Source of the DNA: Agriotes lineatus
Lineage: Eukaryota; Arthropoda; Insecta; Coleoptera; Elateridae
Assembly: GCA_940337035.1 (NCBI GenBank)
Contig: OW679197.1
Coordinates: forward strand, 56,131,903 to 56,195,902
Length of the DNA stretch: 64,000 nt
Direction: 5' to 3'
Position 1 is the stretch's first letter, and every line of letters begins with the position of its first letter. This document shows positions 20,500-30,097 of this stretch, piece after piece. The notes beneath the pieces are model-generated. The model did no database searches and had not been told where the DNA came from. It saw only the letters and a program-made list of their open reading frames with translations. A program made the position numbers and the translations under genes.

Positions 20500-21350
20500 T
20501 AGTCTTTATCTTGCGAGTCTCCTTCGTGCAGGTCTCGATTTTGCATTGCCTCATTTACTTCATTACTCCAGCTTCTAGGCGCCCGACCTTTTTTTTTCGT
20601 CATTTTCAGGATCTTCAGTTGCAAATTATCTGTGGCCATTTGTGTGGTTACATCCTTCTCATGTTGCCAAATGCCTTTAGTATCTTTTCGCTTATGTGCA
20701 CTGTTATTTCTTTTTGCATCTTCATGTTTTGCCTTATTTCCTGATTCCTTACGTGTTCTAGTCGGCTTGTCCTCCAGATTCCTAGCAGAAAGTCCATCTC
20801 TGCTGCTATTTTTTGTTTATTTCTTTTTGTCATCTCCCACGTTTCCGCATCACATGTTAGTTTGCGTTTCACTATCATGCTGTATATTCTTTTCTTGGTA
20901 TCCTTGTGTATTTGTTTGGACCATAGTAGTGAATTTAGTTTCTGCGTTGCTTGTTTGGCTTGCATAACTCTATCTGTAACCTTTTTTTAGCTGTTTCTGA
21001 TATAATTGCCCCCATGTATTTGTATTGCTTACAGGCCTTTCTTATTTGCATGTTAGCACTTCCATTTGCCACCATCTATTTGGTTTTTTCATAATTCATT
21101 GTAAGTGATCATTTGCTGAAAGTATTCTGCAATTTCCTGATCATATAATTTTCCACATTTTCACTTTCTGCGATTATTACCTGATCGTCAGCAAAAAGTA
21201 AAGTGTGGAGGTAATTTTCCTGTATATTTATTTCCATTCTGCTGAATTTGATGTGGTCACTATTCGTAAAGCTATTTAGGACATCTTGTACGGCATGTTT
21301 TTGAGTTGTCAGTATGAAATCTGTTTCATTCTTCACTGTCCCATTTGGTT
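20500..21350 (-). pseudogene. LINE reverse transcriptase, motif C to C-terminus
   Basis: On the minus strand, 21336-21109 reads YLHTLLFADDQVIIAES, the FADD motif C of a LINE reverse transcriptase. After a shift, 20965-20648 gives the conserved thumb and tail (KLNSLLWSKQIHKDTKKRIY, then AETWEMTKRNKQK and MDFLLGIWRTSRLEHVRNQ). The very C-terminus continues to about 20500 (KKKGRAPRSWSNEVNEAM). The domain order is complete from motif C onward, but frameshifts between the segments make it a pseudogene. The clade is RTE-like or related, not certain. The 5' two thirds are absent. Confidence 0.85.
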
Positions 21351-22019
21351 GTATTCAAGTCTATTTTCTTTAATCGTTTTTCTGGTAGAAATGATTTGCA
21401 CGTAAATTTCTTATTTCAATTAATTTTCTGTTTACATCAGTTGCGAACACACTTTATTATAAATAACCCATGCGGCCTCAGTTTTCGATGAAGTATTATT
21501 ACTGTAACAACCAAGCATTTCACTATGTATGGGTATGTTTTACTATCCGCTAATGTAATTTTTAAGAACAAAAAAGCATGTTTCAATATTTTCCTCTTTT
21601 TTTCGTAAACTTCTTGCCTTAAGGCGTTACACTTTTAACCCATTTTCGGAATATCATTCTGTCAACGTCCACTTTTGCAAGCACTCAGATGTTTTTCCAT
21701 CTATTACCTTCCATGTTATTTATTTCCTCTTTTACTGCGTTCTCGGTCTTCCATGTTTTCTTTTTATTTTTGGTCTCGTAACATTTTAAAAATGGATTAT
21801 TTTGCTGAGGTTTGGATAATTTGAGCAAATAATTTTTCACAATTAATTGCCCTTGAGGCTAGTTTCGATTAGTCAAAAGTTTCGAGTGCAATAGATTAAG
21901 AACAGTCTAAATATAATATTTGTATTGGTATGTACATTACAATTCCGGTTTTCTTAAATTAAAATTTTTTATGCAATGCAGGAACATAAAATAATAAATA
22001 AAACTGCATTAGCACAGTT
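21351..22019. other. AT-rich DNA without a supported gene
   Basis: I see no protein-like frame, repeat or structured element in this interval. It lies upstream of the minus-strand LINE fragment and may include unrecognisable remains of it. Confidence 0.3.
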
Positions 22020-22930
22020 TCGTGCGTAGCGGTACCTAGTTTCTGGGACTAATATGACTACTATCGGCCGTTTGTAAACCAACGGATATCGGAAAGGTAT
22101 TTGTGTGTGATTTTCAATGTAATTAACATTCCTGAAAGTGTTTTTCTGGTGTGCGGGAATCTGCTCGTGCCATAGATCGTGTTTTGCTAATTTACGAGGT
22201 CAGAGGGATCTTATAGGAGGCGTATTCTGCCTTGATTGTGGGGTTCTGCAGGATGCTATCTGTTCAACTAAAGAGGCCGTAGCACCTTTCTCTTGGTGGA
22301 AAGAGGGCTTCTTCGTTAGTTAAGCCGATTTTTTGCTTATTTACGGTGCTGTTGATAAGCAAAGGTTTTCATTTTCTAGGAATAAGGGCAAATTACGTAG
22401 GGCGTTGCAATTTGCTATGGGGTTGCTATCCAAGTGTCCGTGGCGGCTTGGGGCCTCAAGTTGGAGCACTGGGTGCTTTGCCCGGTATAAGAGATGGCAG
22501 AGCCATCTCACCGGGTTGGGGATCTATATTAAAAGACGAGTTTCGCCACCGATAGGTTGGAAAGCGGGTTCAGCAAGAAATCGTGCCATCGATTACGTCT
22601 AGGCAGAAAAGCGGATTAACTAGGGAATATTTGCCACCGATATCACAGCTAGGCAAGTTACAATTCAGTGTAGGTTTCAGGAAAAGTTCTAGACTTAGAA
22701 ATAGTGAACGGGCGGCTATACTAACGGGCAGCTTGACTGGCGGGAAGCTTCTGACTGGGAGGTCTACTCTGACTGCAGGCTAAGTGGTTTAAACCCCTCC
22801 TTGGATCTAACGGCTGATAGCTGAGGCGGTAGACTCAAGCGCTTTTCACAGGCCAAAGATGTTGCTTTTATACCCTTCTTTCTAGTGGGATCTAGGTGGG
22901 GTTGCGTTCTAGCGGTTTGCACGAGAACTC
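22020..22930. other. GC-rich block of unknown origin
   Basis: The base composition differs sharply from the flanks and resembles the GC-rich block around the BEL element. Plus-strand frames of 89 and 69 codons overlap at 22333-22602 but show no recognisable domain. I considered an LTR, a leader of a retroelement, or a host noncoding exon; none is supported by terminal repeats or splice context that I can see. Confidence 0.3.
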
Positions 22931-23477
22931 TTCCATCGTAAAGCTTTTGCTCTTATCGCAAATCGCTGCGCAGTGGCGGTCTAAAATCAATTCTGACTTT
23001 AAGTTGGCGGCGTCACAATATTGTCTCCAGGATCTCTTTCGGTATTTTATCCGCAGTCATTCTAGTAACGTGTCTATATAATTTTAACGGTTTTTTTCTG
23101 TACTGTCTACTGGTGGATTTACTGGGAATTCGTTTCTCATATCGATCTTTTCTATCTTCACCTCTTTTCGGTTGGTATTTGATGCTCATTGTGGTAATTT
23201 TGCTTTCATGTTTCTTCTGTATCGTCCAATTCTTTGCTGAGAATGTTAGTATAGGTAGCTATAAGCTGTTATATTCAGAAACATCATAAATGATTCAAGA
23301 CCACGTGGCCAGTGACATTTGGCGAACTAAATGTGCTAACGTTGCGTGAAAATACTGGATTGATGTTTTTAAGCATTGACGTTCGCGGTACAGCTTGAAA
23401 TTCTTACATTCTGCTAATATTATGGTATACATAAATTAATATTCATTATTTTGCATGAAAGTAAGCTTCCTATAATA

Positions 23478-23775
23478 GATAATGGTGGTGAGGCACTAAC
23501 TCCCCATGCAGGAGCTTGGCCTGCAAGGCGTAGGGTCAGAACTTCGGTATCCTCGCTCTTACACCCGGCTGTCGCGTGTCAAATTCATGGCACATAGTGA
23601 TGTGGTGAGCATCACGCATTAGACAACCGCATTATTACTCCTTGTTCTTCGAACGCAGGTCTCCAATTATTTAAAGCGACTGGGTAGGCCGCCCGCCAGG
23701 CATCGATTCTGAGATTTGAACTCCAGACTTCCGCACCGCAGTCCAATGCTCTTACCACTGAGCTACTCTGGCTCC
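23478..23775 (-). mobile_element. tRNA-derived SINE, full length
   Basis: On the minus strand the insertion begins GGGGAGCCAGAGTAGCTCAG and contains an A box (TAGCTCAGTGG) and a B box (GAGTTCAAATC), the internal RNA polymerase III promoter of a tRNA. A tRNA-unrelated body of about 215 bp follows, with a central palindrome GTGATGCTCACCACATCAC. The element is 298 bp. It is flanked by CCTATAATA at 23469-23477 and 23776-23784. The related repeat at 2745-3020 has the uninterrupted site GCTTCCTATAATATG, which proves insertion. It has no simple 3' A-tail that I can see. Confidence 0.9.
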
Positions 23776-23819
23776 CCTATAATATATACATTTTTAATAT
23801 TTGGTACCCCACTGCTACT

Positions 23820-24068
23820 CTACATCTGGCAATTGGCACGTGGCCCACTCAGTCGCTTTTTTAAAATTGAATACCGAAACCACGGTTGTGGAAGTAGGGA
23901 AAGTAAAACAGTCGTCGAAGGCGTGATGTTAACCACATCACCCAGTACGCCGTTAGCGGTTGTCAGATGACTAGATTTCGGAAAAGGATATTTCGGCGGT
24001 TCTGATTCGCCGCGTCTCAAGCTATATTCCTACGTGTGGAATGAAGCGCCCTAAAATTTACTTTAGTT
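23820..24068 (+). mobile_element. Second SINE-like insertion, headless
   Basis: An insertion of 249 bp is flanked by a 15-bp duplication TACCCCACTGCTACT (23805-23819 and 24069-24083). The empty-site copy near 2930 lacks it. Its sequence shares TGGCCCACTCAGTCGCTTT and GTGATGTTAACCACATCAC with the body of the neighbouring SINE, so it is the same or a sister family in plus orientation. It lacks the tRNA-like head, so it is 5' truncated or a variant. Confidence 0.75.
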
Positions 24069-24160
24069 TACCCCACTGCTACTATCAGATGAAGTTTTCT
24101 TAACACGTTTGCCAACAGTGTTAAGTGGGTTGCCTATATTACGTGATCGCATGGACATCT

Positions 24161-24400
24161 GTTTTTTCGTTGTTATTATTTTACATCTCCCAATATTGAG
24201 TTTCATTCATTGGACTTCTACCTCTGTTGCCCAAAGTGAGCGTTGCATGTCGCTTTGGTTGTCAGCAACAACCACTATTTCATCCGTAAATGTCAGGCTT
24301 TATAGTTTCCTATGTGAGTCTCTTGTGTTTTTTTGTGTCAGCATGTTTCCTATAGCAGTAATGTTTGTTCCATTGTCATTAAGGGGCGCTAAAAATGACG
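24161..24400 (-). pseudogene. LINE reverse transcriptase motif C scrap
   Basis: The minus strand reads SLTFTDEIVVVADNQSDMQRSL, corresponding to the FADDI...V block of LINE reverse transcriptase with the first catalytic Asp-Asp pair changed to Asp-Glu. The flanking frame (MKLNIGRCKII) resembles the NxxKTK block. Too short to assign a clade. Confidence 0.6.
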
Positions 24401-24554
24401 CAAGCAGGCACAGCATCATTTAGTAGTAAAGTTGATGCAATTTCCGTTACATGAACAGAATGCGCTTACGTACGCATAACGATAAAGTATGTGGTGGATG
24501 AAAGTATAATGTGTTATAATAGATATTAACAATACAAGTTTGATTATGAGCATC

Positions 24555-24628
24555 TTAACGACACGAGTTTGATTGCCAAAAACGAGGCGGTGAGCCGAGT
24601 TTTGCGGCAATCAAACGAGTCTCGTTAA
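24555..24628. repeat. Long hairpin with GAGGCGGTGAGCCGAG core
   Basis: The two arms (TTAACGA, GAGTTTGATTGCC and the inverse GGCAATCAAAC, TCGTTAA) pair with few mismatches, and the centre ACGAGGCGGTGAGCCGAGT can pair further. No target duplication is evident. Two other hairpins in the window (40250-40386 and 62763-62797) have similar cores. Confidence 0.6.
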
Positions 24629-24654
24629 CTGCCATAAGCAAAAGGTGTATTGTT

Positions 24655-24875
24655 CAATATTTTATCTTCATCAATAAATTCTGATTCAACGTATTTCTTT
24701 CTACAAAAAGAGTGCGGTAATATTCATTACCACACTGAGTGCGGTAATATCTATCTATACCGCACTGAGTGCGGTAATATCCATTACCGTACTCAGTGCG
24801 GTAATGAAGCTCTTAACGATACTAAAATTAATTTGGTTAAGAGGCTATAACAACACTGATGAAGATAAAATTAAT
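24655..24875. repeat. Inverted-repeat element enclosing a palindromic tandem array
   Basis: The outer arms contain TTTTATCTTCATCA (about 24661) and TGATGAAGATAAAA (about 24857), inverse complements of one another. They enclose a tandem array at 24711-24806. The three units start TGCGGTAAT and are 27, 30 and 27 bp long; each is itself palindromic (GTGCGGTAAT against ATTACCGCAC). No coding frame is present. Confidence 0.6.
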
Positions 24876-25196
24876 TAAATATGTTAATTTTATATTTCTT
24901 TTGTTAAAAAATTTAAATTCCAAAACAATTCAACTGCGTAGAAGTTGTTAAACCTTCAGGAAAACTTTAATATCAATAATTTCTAGGTAAAATTGAAATT
25001 AAACCGTTAATGCAGTCCGTGCCGCATGGTCGTTATGTTGCGCGATTACAATAAACACGCTTTTAAGTGAAAAACTATAAATACGTCATAATTATGATAT
25101 ATTTCGAAAAGTTTCTCGCGTTTACTTAATTGCGCGTGCTGCACTTCAGGCATACGTAAGTGATAATTAAGACTGCATTATGAAAATTTAAATCTA

Positions 25197-25351
25197 GCTG
25201 ATCTGCAGCGAGGTGCTCGGATTCGCTCTGTGATTAGATGAGTTATATCGCAGCTAACGAACTAACACAATGAGTCTACGAGACTGCAGCCACTTCATAT
25301 TATAACCGCTTTATTGCGAATGGCTAATTAGACCACTCGCTGCAGATCAAT
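25197..25351. repeat. Short imperfect inverted repeat
   Basis: TGATCTGCAGCGAG on the left is mirrored as CTCGCTGCAGATCA on the right, with looser pairing farther in. The enclosed DNA is about 125 bp. No target duplication is evident, so whether it is a mobile element is uncertain. Confidence 0.45.
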
Positions 25352-25359
25352 TTCAGACC

Positions 25360-27130
25360 GAATGTGGACTGTGGAGTTTAGCAAAAAGTATTATTGTATT
25401 TTAGCGTTTGGACTTAAGGATTCTTGCTAAAAGAAATTATGTTTAGTGTTGGATGGAATTCTCGCACGAAACGGTGTCGGCATGGAGACAAGCTCATGCA
25501 GCGTAATTTGGAAATATATTTCATTAGACAAATCAAAGGGAGGAGAATAACAATTCTTATTTTCAACTTCGCAAGTAAATAACAAGATATGGTTTTTCTA
25601 TCAATTTCCATGGCCAGGTCAACATAGTTGGTGATATAAATTTAATATCCATGGAGAACCGTGAGAAACAACGGCAAATCGGGTCATTCTAGGAGTCTCA
25701 CTGATATAATCTGTTTTTTTTTATTGCAATTTCAAAAGACTGTACACAGCAAGCAGCATACTGTATCTTGTATTGTATTATTACTAAGACATTTGACCTG
25801 TTATAAGTTTGTGGTTTACATGTCTTTAAGTATTGCCAACGAACTCATGTTATAACCTTAATATTTTACTTTCCTAACCAAAACTCTTAAATGCTTATTT
25901 ACTGTAACGGTCTTTTTTTATTTTGGCGTTTGCAGCTTAGATTTTTCTTGTGAATGCATGCCTACTTTTTTATTACTAACTCAATTCATTTTTGGAGAGT
26001 ATAAACAATTTTACTCCGTAGTTTTCAAAAGCGACGTAAGGTCGACATTTTGTATCGATTTTTACTTCTTTCATGTTTCTGCAAGTCGTTTCGTTTCGTA
26101 GGGGTATATAGGGATGGGATACTCCATGCCTTATTCCCAAGTTATCGGGTGTTAAGAGGCATTCACAGCTTCTCTGAAGCGTAGTCGTAGTATTTTTCTC
26201 TAAGATGCAGACCGTGCACTTCTAATTTTTCCTGCACATCATCGTCTGGGACGCTATTTACCTTCCTTATTTTTGTTCTAGTCCACTGTATTTAAACAGT
26301 TTAGCGATATGTCTTATTATTATCCCCTACTATTGATGTATTTTGTTTTATTTGTCCCAACCGATACCTGCTGGTTTTTTAGTATATAGGTTAGTGAAAG
26401 CTAAATGCCATACATGGTAAAATTGATGGAGTTTACCACTTATTCCTGAATATTTAGTTACTGTTTGTGAAAAGGGTTCGGACGAAGTGGTCGACTATAA
26501 CAAGTCAATCTAACTTTTCTTCTCCTTCTATTTTTTTAACATTCGTCCAAGGTCTTTGCTGACTCAAAAATCGTCCTCCATTTCTTCCTGCCATGAGCTT
26601 TTTCTAGCATTAAGCCTCCAACCTATTATTTTTTGGATGTTTCATTTACTTTGGGTTTCATTATGGGTTCTTGACCTACAATCTTCTGCGCTTCTTTCTC
26701 CCTTCCTGCTGGTAAAATTGCGATTTTATTACACTTTCTTCAAGTTCTTATGCTGGGTCCCTACCTGTATTTATCAAATTTTCTGTGTATGCTTCCATTA
26801 CTTAGTCTGTGTTTACAATTAGTTTTTCTTGCTTGTTTTTGCACATGATTGATTGTTGAAGTCCTTTCTTTATATGAACAAAATACAGGTAAATAAATTA
26901 GTTTGATTGCTTGTGTGATTATAACATATTTTTTGTAAATAACAGAAACTAATTATAGTAAACAACGTACGGAAATTTTAATTATCAGCTATATTTTTGT
27001 TTCAGATGGTTTTAAATCTCATCACTTTATACTCTAAATAAACATAATAAAGTACTGCAGCGCTGCGAAGAATTTTTATTCTTACGCTAATGCACTAAAA
27101 CAGCTTCACGCAGACGGCAAATATACATAA
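25360..27130. other. No supported gene
   Basis: A minus-strand frame at about 26110-26250 (VPDDDVQEKLEVHG and following) reads somewhat like protein but is short and unrecognised. The rest is AT-rich and anonymous. Confidence 0.3.
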
Positions 27131-27910
27131 CTAGCTTTTACCCGCGACTTCGTTCGCGCGAGGTTCGTTATTTGTGTATTAAATAATGTTCCGCCCCACC
27201 CCGCCCCGTCTCGACCCTTCCCGTCCCGTCCCGCCCCTTTCCCTCCCGTCCAGTCCCGTCCCTTCCCGTCCCGTCCCGCCCCTCCTCTTCCATCCCATCC
27301 CCTCCCCTTCCATCCCATCTTTTTCCTTCCCTTTCCGTCCCGTCCGTCCCGCCCCGCCCCGCCCCGTCCCGCTTTGTCCCGTCCCGTCCCGTCCCGTTCC
27401 GTCCCTTCCCTTCCCGTGCAGTCCCGTCCCGCTCAGTCCCGTCCCGTCCAGTCCGTCCCGTTCCGTCCAGTCTAGTCCCGTCCCGTCCCGTTTCTTCCCT
27501 TATGTCATGTTCACCGTCTTGGACTTAAAAATAAATGCCATTTTCGCAATCAACGTCCCAATAAACCTCAATAACGACACCCATATCGATTTTTAGGCTT
27601 ACTTACCCCATTTCACCCCCTAAGGGGTTGATTTTCGGAAAATCACGAAATACGTGTTTGCTTATTTGTTTTTAGGAGTACTCCTACGAAGTTTTAAGTC
27701 GAAATGTCTATTTAATATTATTTTTCCATACAAAATTGAAACCCCCAGTTTACCCCTTTAGGGGTTGAATTTCGAAATATCCTTCCTTATTCCTTGTATA
27801 CATCATAAAGGGAACCTCTGTGCAAAATTTCAGCTTTCTAGGTCCAAGGGTTTGGGCTGGGCGTTGATGAGTCAGTCAGTCAGTCAGGACTTTTAGAAAT
27901 ATATATAAGA
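27131..27910 (-). mobile_element. Non-autonomous Helitron, Lep1-like
   Basis: On the minus strand the element starts TCTTATATATATTTC preceded by A, and ends AAAAGCTAG followed by T. These are the TC...CTAG ends and A/T target of a Helitron. A GC hairpin made of CGCG arms lies about 10 bases before the 3' end (27141-27160). The 5' region has (GACT)n (27869-27888) and downstream blocks with AACCCC/GGGGTT that I recognise from widespread Lep1-type repeats. No Rep/helicase is encoded. The (GTCCC)n tract lies inside it. The length is 780 bp. Confidence 0.75.
27187..27500. repeat. (GTCCC)n minisatellite
   Basis: About 300 bp of imperfect GTCCC repeats with TTCCC and GCCCC variants. The minus strand is almost continuous GGGAC, which carries many closely spaced GGG runs. 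It explains the long proline/serine-rich open frame here, which should not be taken as a gene. Confidence 0.95.
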
Positions 27911-29079
27911 TATAAATAAATATTAAGAAGTCTCATTCTTTTCCTCGAATGAAGTGACACAGAAATGCGGAAAAATTATGGCAAGTCGGTATTAATGAGT
28001 CGCGCCAGTTACGCTCCGTAAGTCCGTGCATTCTTATAATTTTGTAATTTATTTTACATGCCGTGTTTAGATGTAGATAGAATTAGCGTAAATTATGACT
28101 GTATAACTAGCGCTTTATGGCAGCTGCTGAGTAATTTTATTTTATTGCCCGAGGTAATGCGTTAGATTCGTTGATCCATTCTTTCACCTTGTTCACATTT
28201 CTGCAGATATTTATGCAGGAAGCGTTACAATTTCTAAGTTGAGAAATTTTCTAAACGAGTAGTTTTCCGATGAAAATTAAGGCCGAGTTACAAAGTCAAG
28301 CACTTGCCCTAATTGTAAATTAGCAAAATCTTTCTACACACATTCTTGTTCTACACTTTGTTGTTAATTGTTTTGCATTTTAATCGCCATATTTTTAGTT
28401 TCAAATATGCTACGGCACTTAGTGTACATGTTGTAGCTAAAAGTATGCTTTACGAGTATAATTTAAATAGGTGATTTTCAGTTTGTTAATAAGCCTTTTA
28501 TTAAAAAAAAACATTTGTTTTCATAGTAATGTTTTCACTTCTATATTTTCTCTTATTCACGATCATCTTGGGATGTTTGTTTTTAAAGATTTTTTAGATT
28601 TAGACTTACAAATCTCTTTTGACGTTTGCTTGCCTTATTGTTACATTTTATATTTATATATGCTTATTGCCCATTTTCCCACTCTCTTTAGTACTATTTT
28701 ATAGTTCTAAGTTCATGTAAGTTGATCGTCACTAAGTATACCGCTATTCAGATACTTTATAATCTTTGCTCAAATACTAATCTTTTCTAAGCGAAGAATG
28801 AATCATTCGGAATACACCTGCCAAATATCTTGAAATGGTATCATAAAATTGTTCTTTTGTAAATATAATTGACATCATAAATCAGCATTTACTATCTATT
28901 TTCATCTTTGCTTTGAGAAAGTACACATTTTATAGGATTTTTAATATTTGTCTGTAACATATTATAGCTGCAAGTTAGAGTAATCTGTCTATAGTGTGTC
29001 CACGGATAGGTGATACAAGAGGAAAAACTTTTTTATTACTGATTTCTCAGAAAATTTTATTCTTGATAAAAGTTCCTTC
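27911..29079. other. AT-rich DNA, nothing recognised
   Basis: No protein-like frame or structured repeat was found between the Helitron and the nested LINE locus. Confidence 0.3.
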
Positions 29080-29150
29080 ATCCTTACAAACCAAAGATGT
29101 ATTTGCCAAAATTTAAATATCTTCTTTGTTATACGGGGGAGATTAGAAAA
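29080..29150. repeat. Left arm of an inverted-repeat element
   Basis: This arm (AAACCAAAGATG, TTTGCCAAAATTT, TATACGGGGGAG) matches the inverse complement of 35375-35445 (AAACTAAAGATTC, CTTGCTAAAATT, TATACGGGGGAG). It is separated from its partner by about 6.2 kb, most of which is a later LINE insertion. The original element was therefore a few hundred base pairs of inverted-repeat DNA. Confidence 0.55.
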
Positions 29151-29257
29151 TGTGAAAATGGCTCAAGAATAAAGTAACATTATTTTTCAAACTAGACAAA
29201 ATATTATTTGAAAAAGTTACTTGGAATTGAAAGTAGGTATCACATATAAAGTTACAG

Positions 29258-29880
29258 AATCTTGCAAAGACAAAAGCCTTGGCCCTGATGAAGTTCAATT
29301 CCAACTAATAAAAGCTTAACCGAAAATCAAAAAAACTATCTTTTACAAATGTACAACTTCTTATGGGAAACACATAGCTTTTCAAATATTATATGGCGAA
29401 TGTCAATAATAATACCAATCCCAAAACCAAACAGAGAAACCAATCGAGTTACCGTCCAGTCGGTCTAACTTGCTGCCTTAGTAAACTCCTGGAAAAAATG
29501 ACTGATATGGTATATTGAACACAACATCATCGACCCTTCACAGAGAGGTTTCAGAAAAGAGCACTCTACCATACACAATTTAGTATCGTTAGAAACTGAA
29601 ATACATGCAGCATATAACAACAAACAATTCCTAATAGCAACATTCTTCGACCTCGAAAAAGCATACGATACCACCTGGAAACATCACATCTTAACAACCG
29701 CAGTACGACACGGGTTATTGGTAAATAGTTCACTTTATCGAGAACTTTCTCCAAGACAGAAAATTAAAAGTTAGAATAGAAGGAGTTTATTCAAACAGTC
29801 ACACACAAATGAACGATGTCCCCCAAGGATCTGTAATCAGTGCCGCCTTATTTCTGTTTCTCTACCAACTAAAAATCTAT
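29258..29880 (+). pseudogene. I-clade LINE reverse transcriptase, first part
   Basis: Frames read SLGPDEVQFQLIK, LWETHSFSNIIWRMSIIIPI, then HNIIDPSQRGFRKEHST, the motif A block FFDLEKAYDTTWKHHIL and the motif B block VPQGSVISAALF. Shifts occur near 29450, 29505 and 29720. The end falls at about 29880, just where IYADD should follow. That missing block is found at 33330. The first part of the protein, including the endonuclease, was lost at insertion. Confidence 0.85.
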
Positions 29881-30097
29881 TGTTATGATACGTTGGTCGT
29901 AGATAAAATTAAAAATGTATAAAAGAAATTGGGATGCTAGTACAATCCATATTAACTTAGTAAAAACGGTTGATGATGTTGATAAAAGTTTAATGAATAA
30001 ATTTGAGTTAAATCAAATTATTAATGAAATGATAGCTATTGAACGTTTATAGGTGGTTTGAATATAAAAAGAATATTTAAGAGGCGGTGGTATCAGT
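29881..30097 (+). repeat. Remnant of an LTR-type element, internal 3' end
   Basis: A 45-codon frame (29915-30052, MYKRNWDASTIHINL...) ends shortly before the purine-rich AAGAGGCGGTGG (30079-30090), which would suit a polypurine tract. The sequence then passes into TATCAGT (30091-30097), the target copy of the RTE insertion. If the RTE LINE is removed, the tract abuts TGTCAGTAATG of the LTR-like repeat at 32274. The small frame is unrecognised and may be the tail of a longer gene lost by deletion. Confidence 0.35.

Larger units (their letters stand above)
23302..24160 (+). repeat. Dispersed repeat, copy 2, carrying two insertions
   Basis: This is the second copy of the repeat at 2745-3020. 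The match runs to about 23477, resumes at 23776-23819 and again at 24069-24160. The gaps are filled by two SINE-like insertions with flanking duplications. Shared blocks include GCCAGTGACAT, TTTTTAAGCATTG and GCCAACAGTGTTAAGTGGG. Confidence 0.65.

Noticed and set aside
20511..20967. Plus-strand frames of 77 and 111 codons that look like membrane proteins
   Set aside because: They are the antisense of the minus-strand LINE polymerase, whose conserved blocks are clear.
24161..24400. Plus-strand 104-codon frame with apparent membrane segments
   Set aside because: The minus strand carries a recognisable reverse transcriptase motif C, so the plus frame is antisense.
24711..24806. CRISPR-like array of regularly spaced palindromic repeats
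   Set aside because: Only three units, no unique spacers, palindromic units abut one another, and the setting is an insect genome.
27106..27596. Long proline/serine-rich and glycine-rich open frames
   Set aside because: They are translations of the (GTCCC)n repeat and carry no domain; a pentanucleotide repeat naturally gives open frames on both strands.
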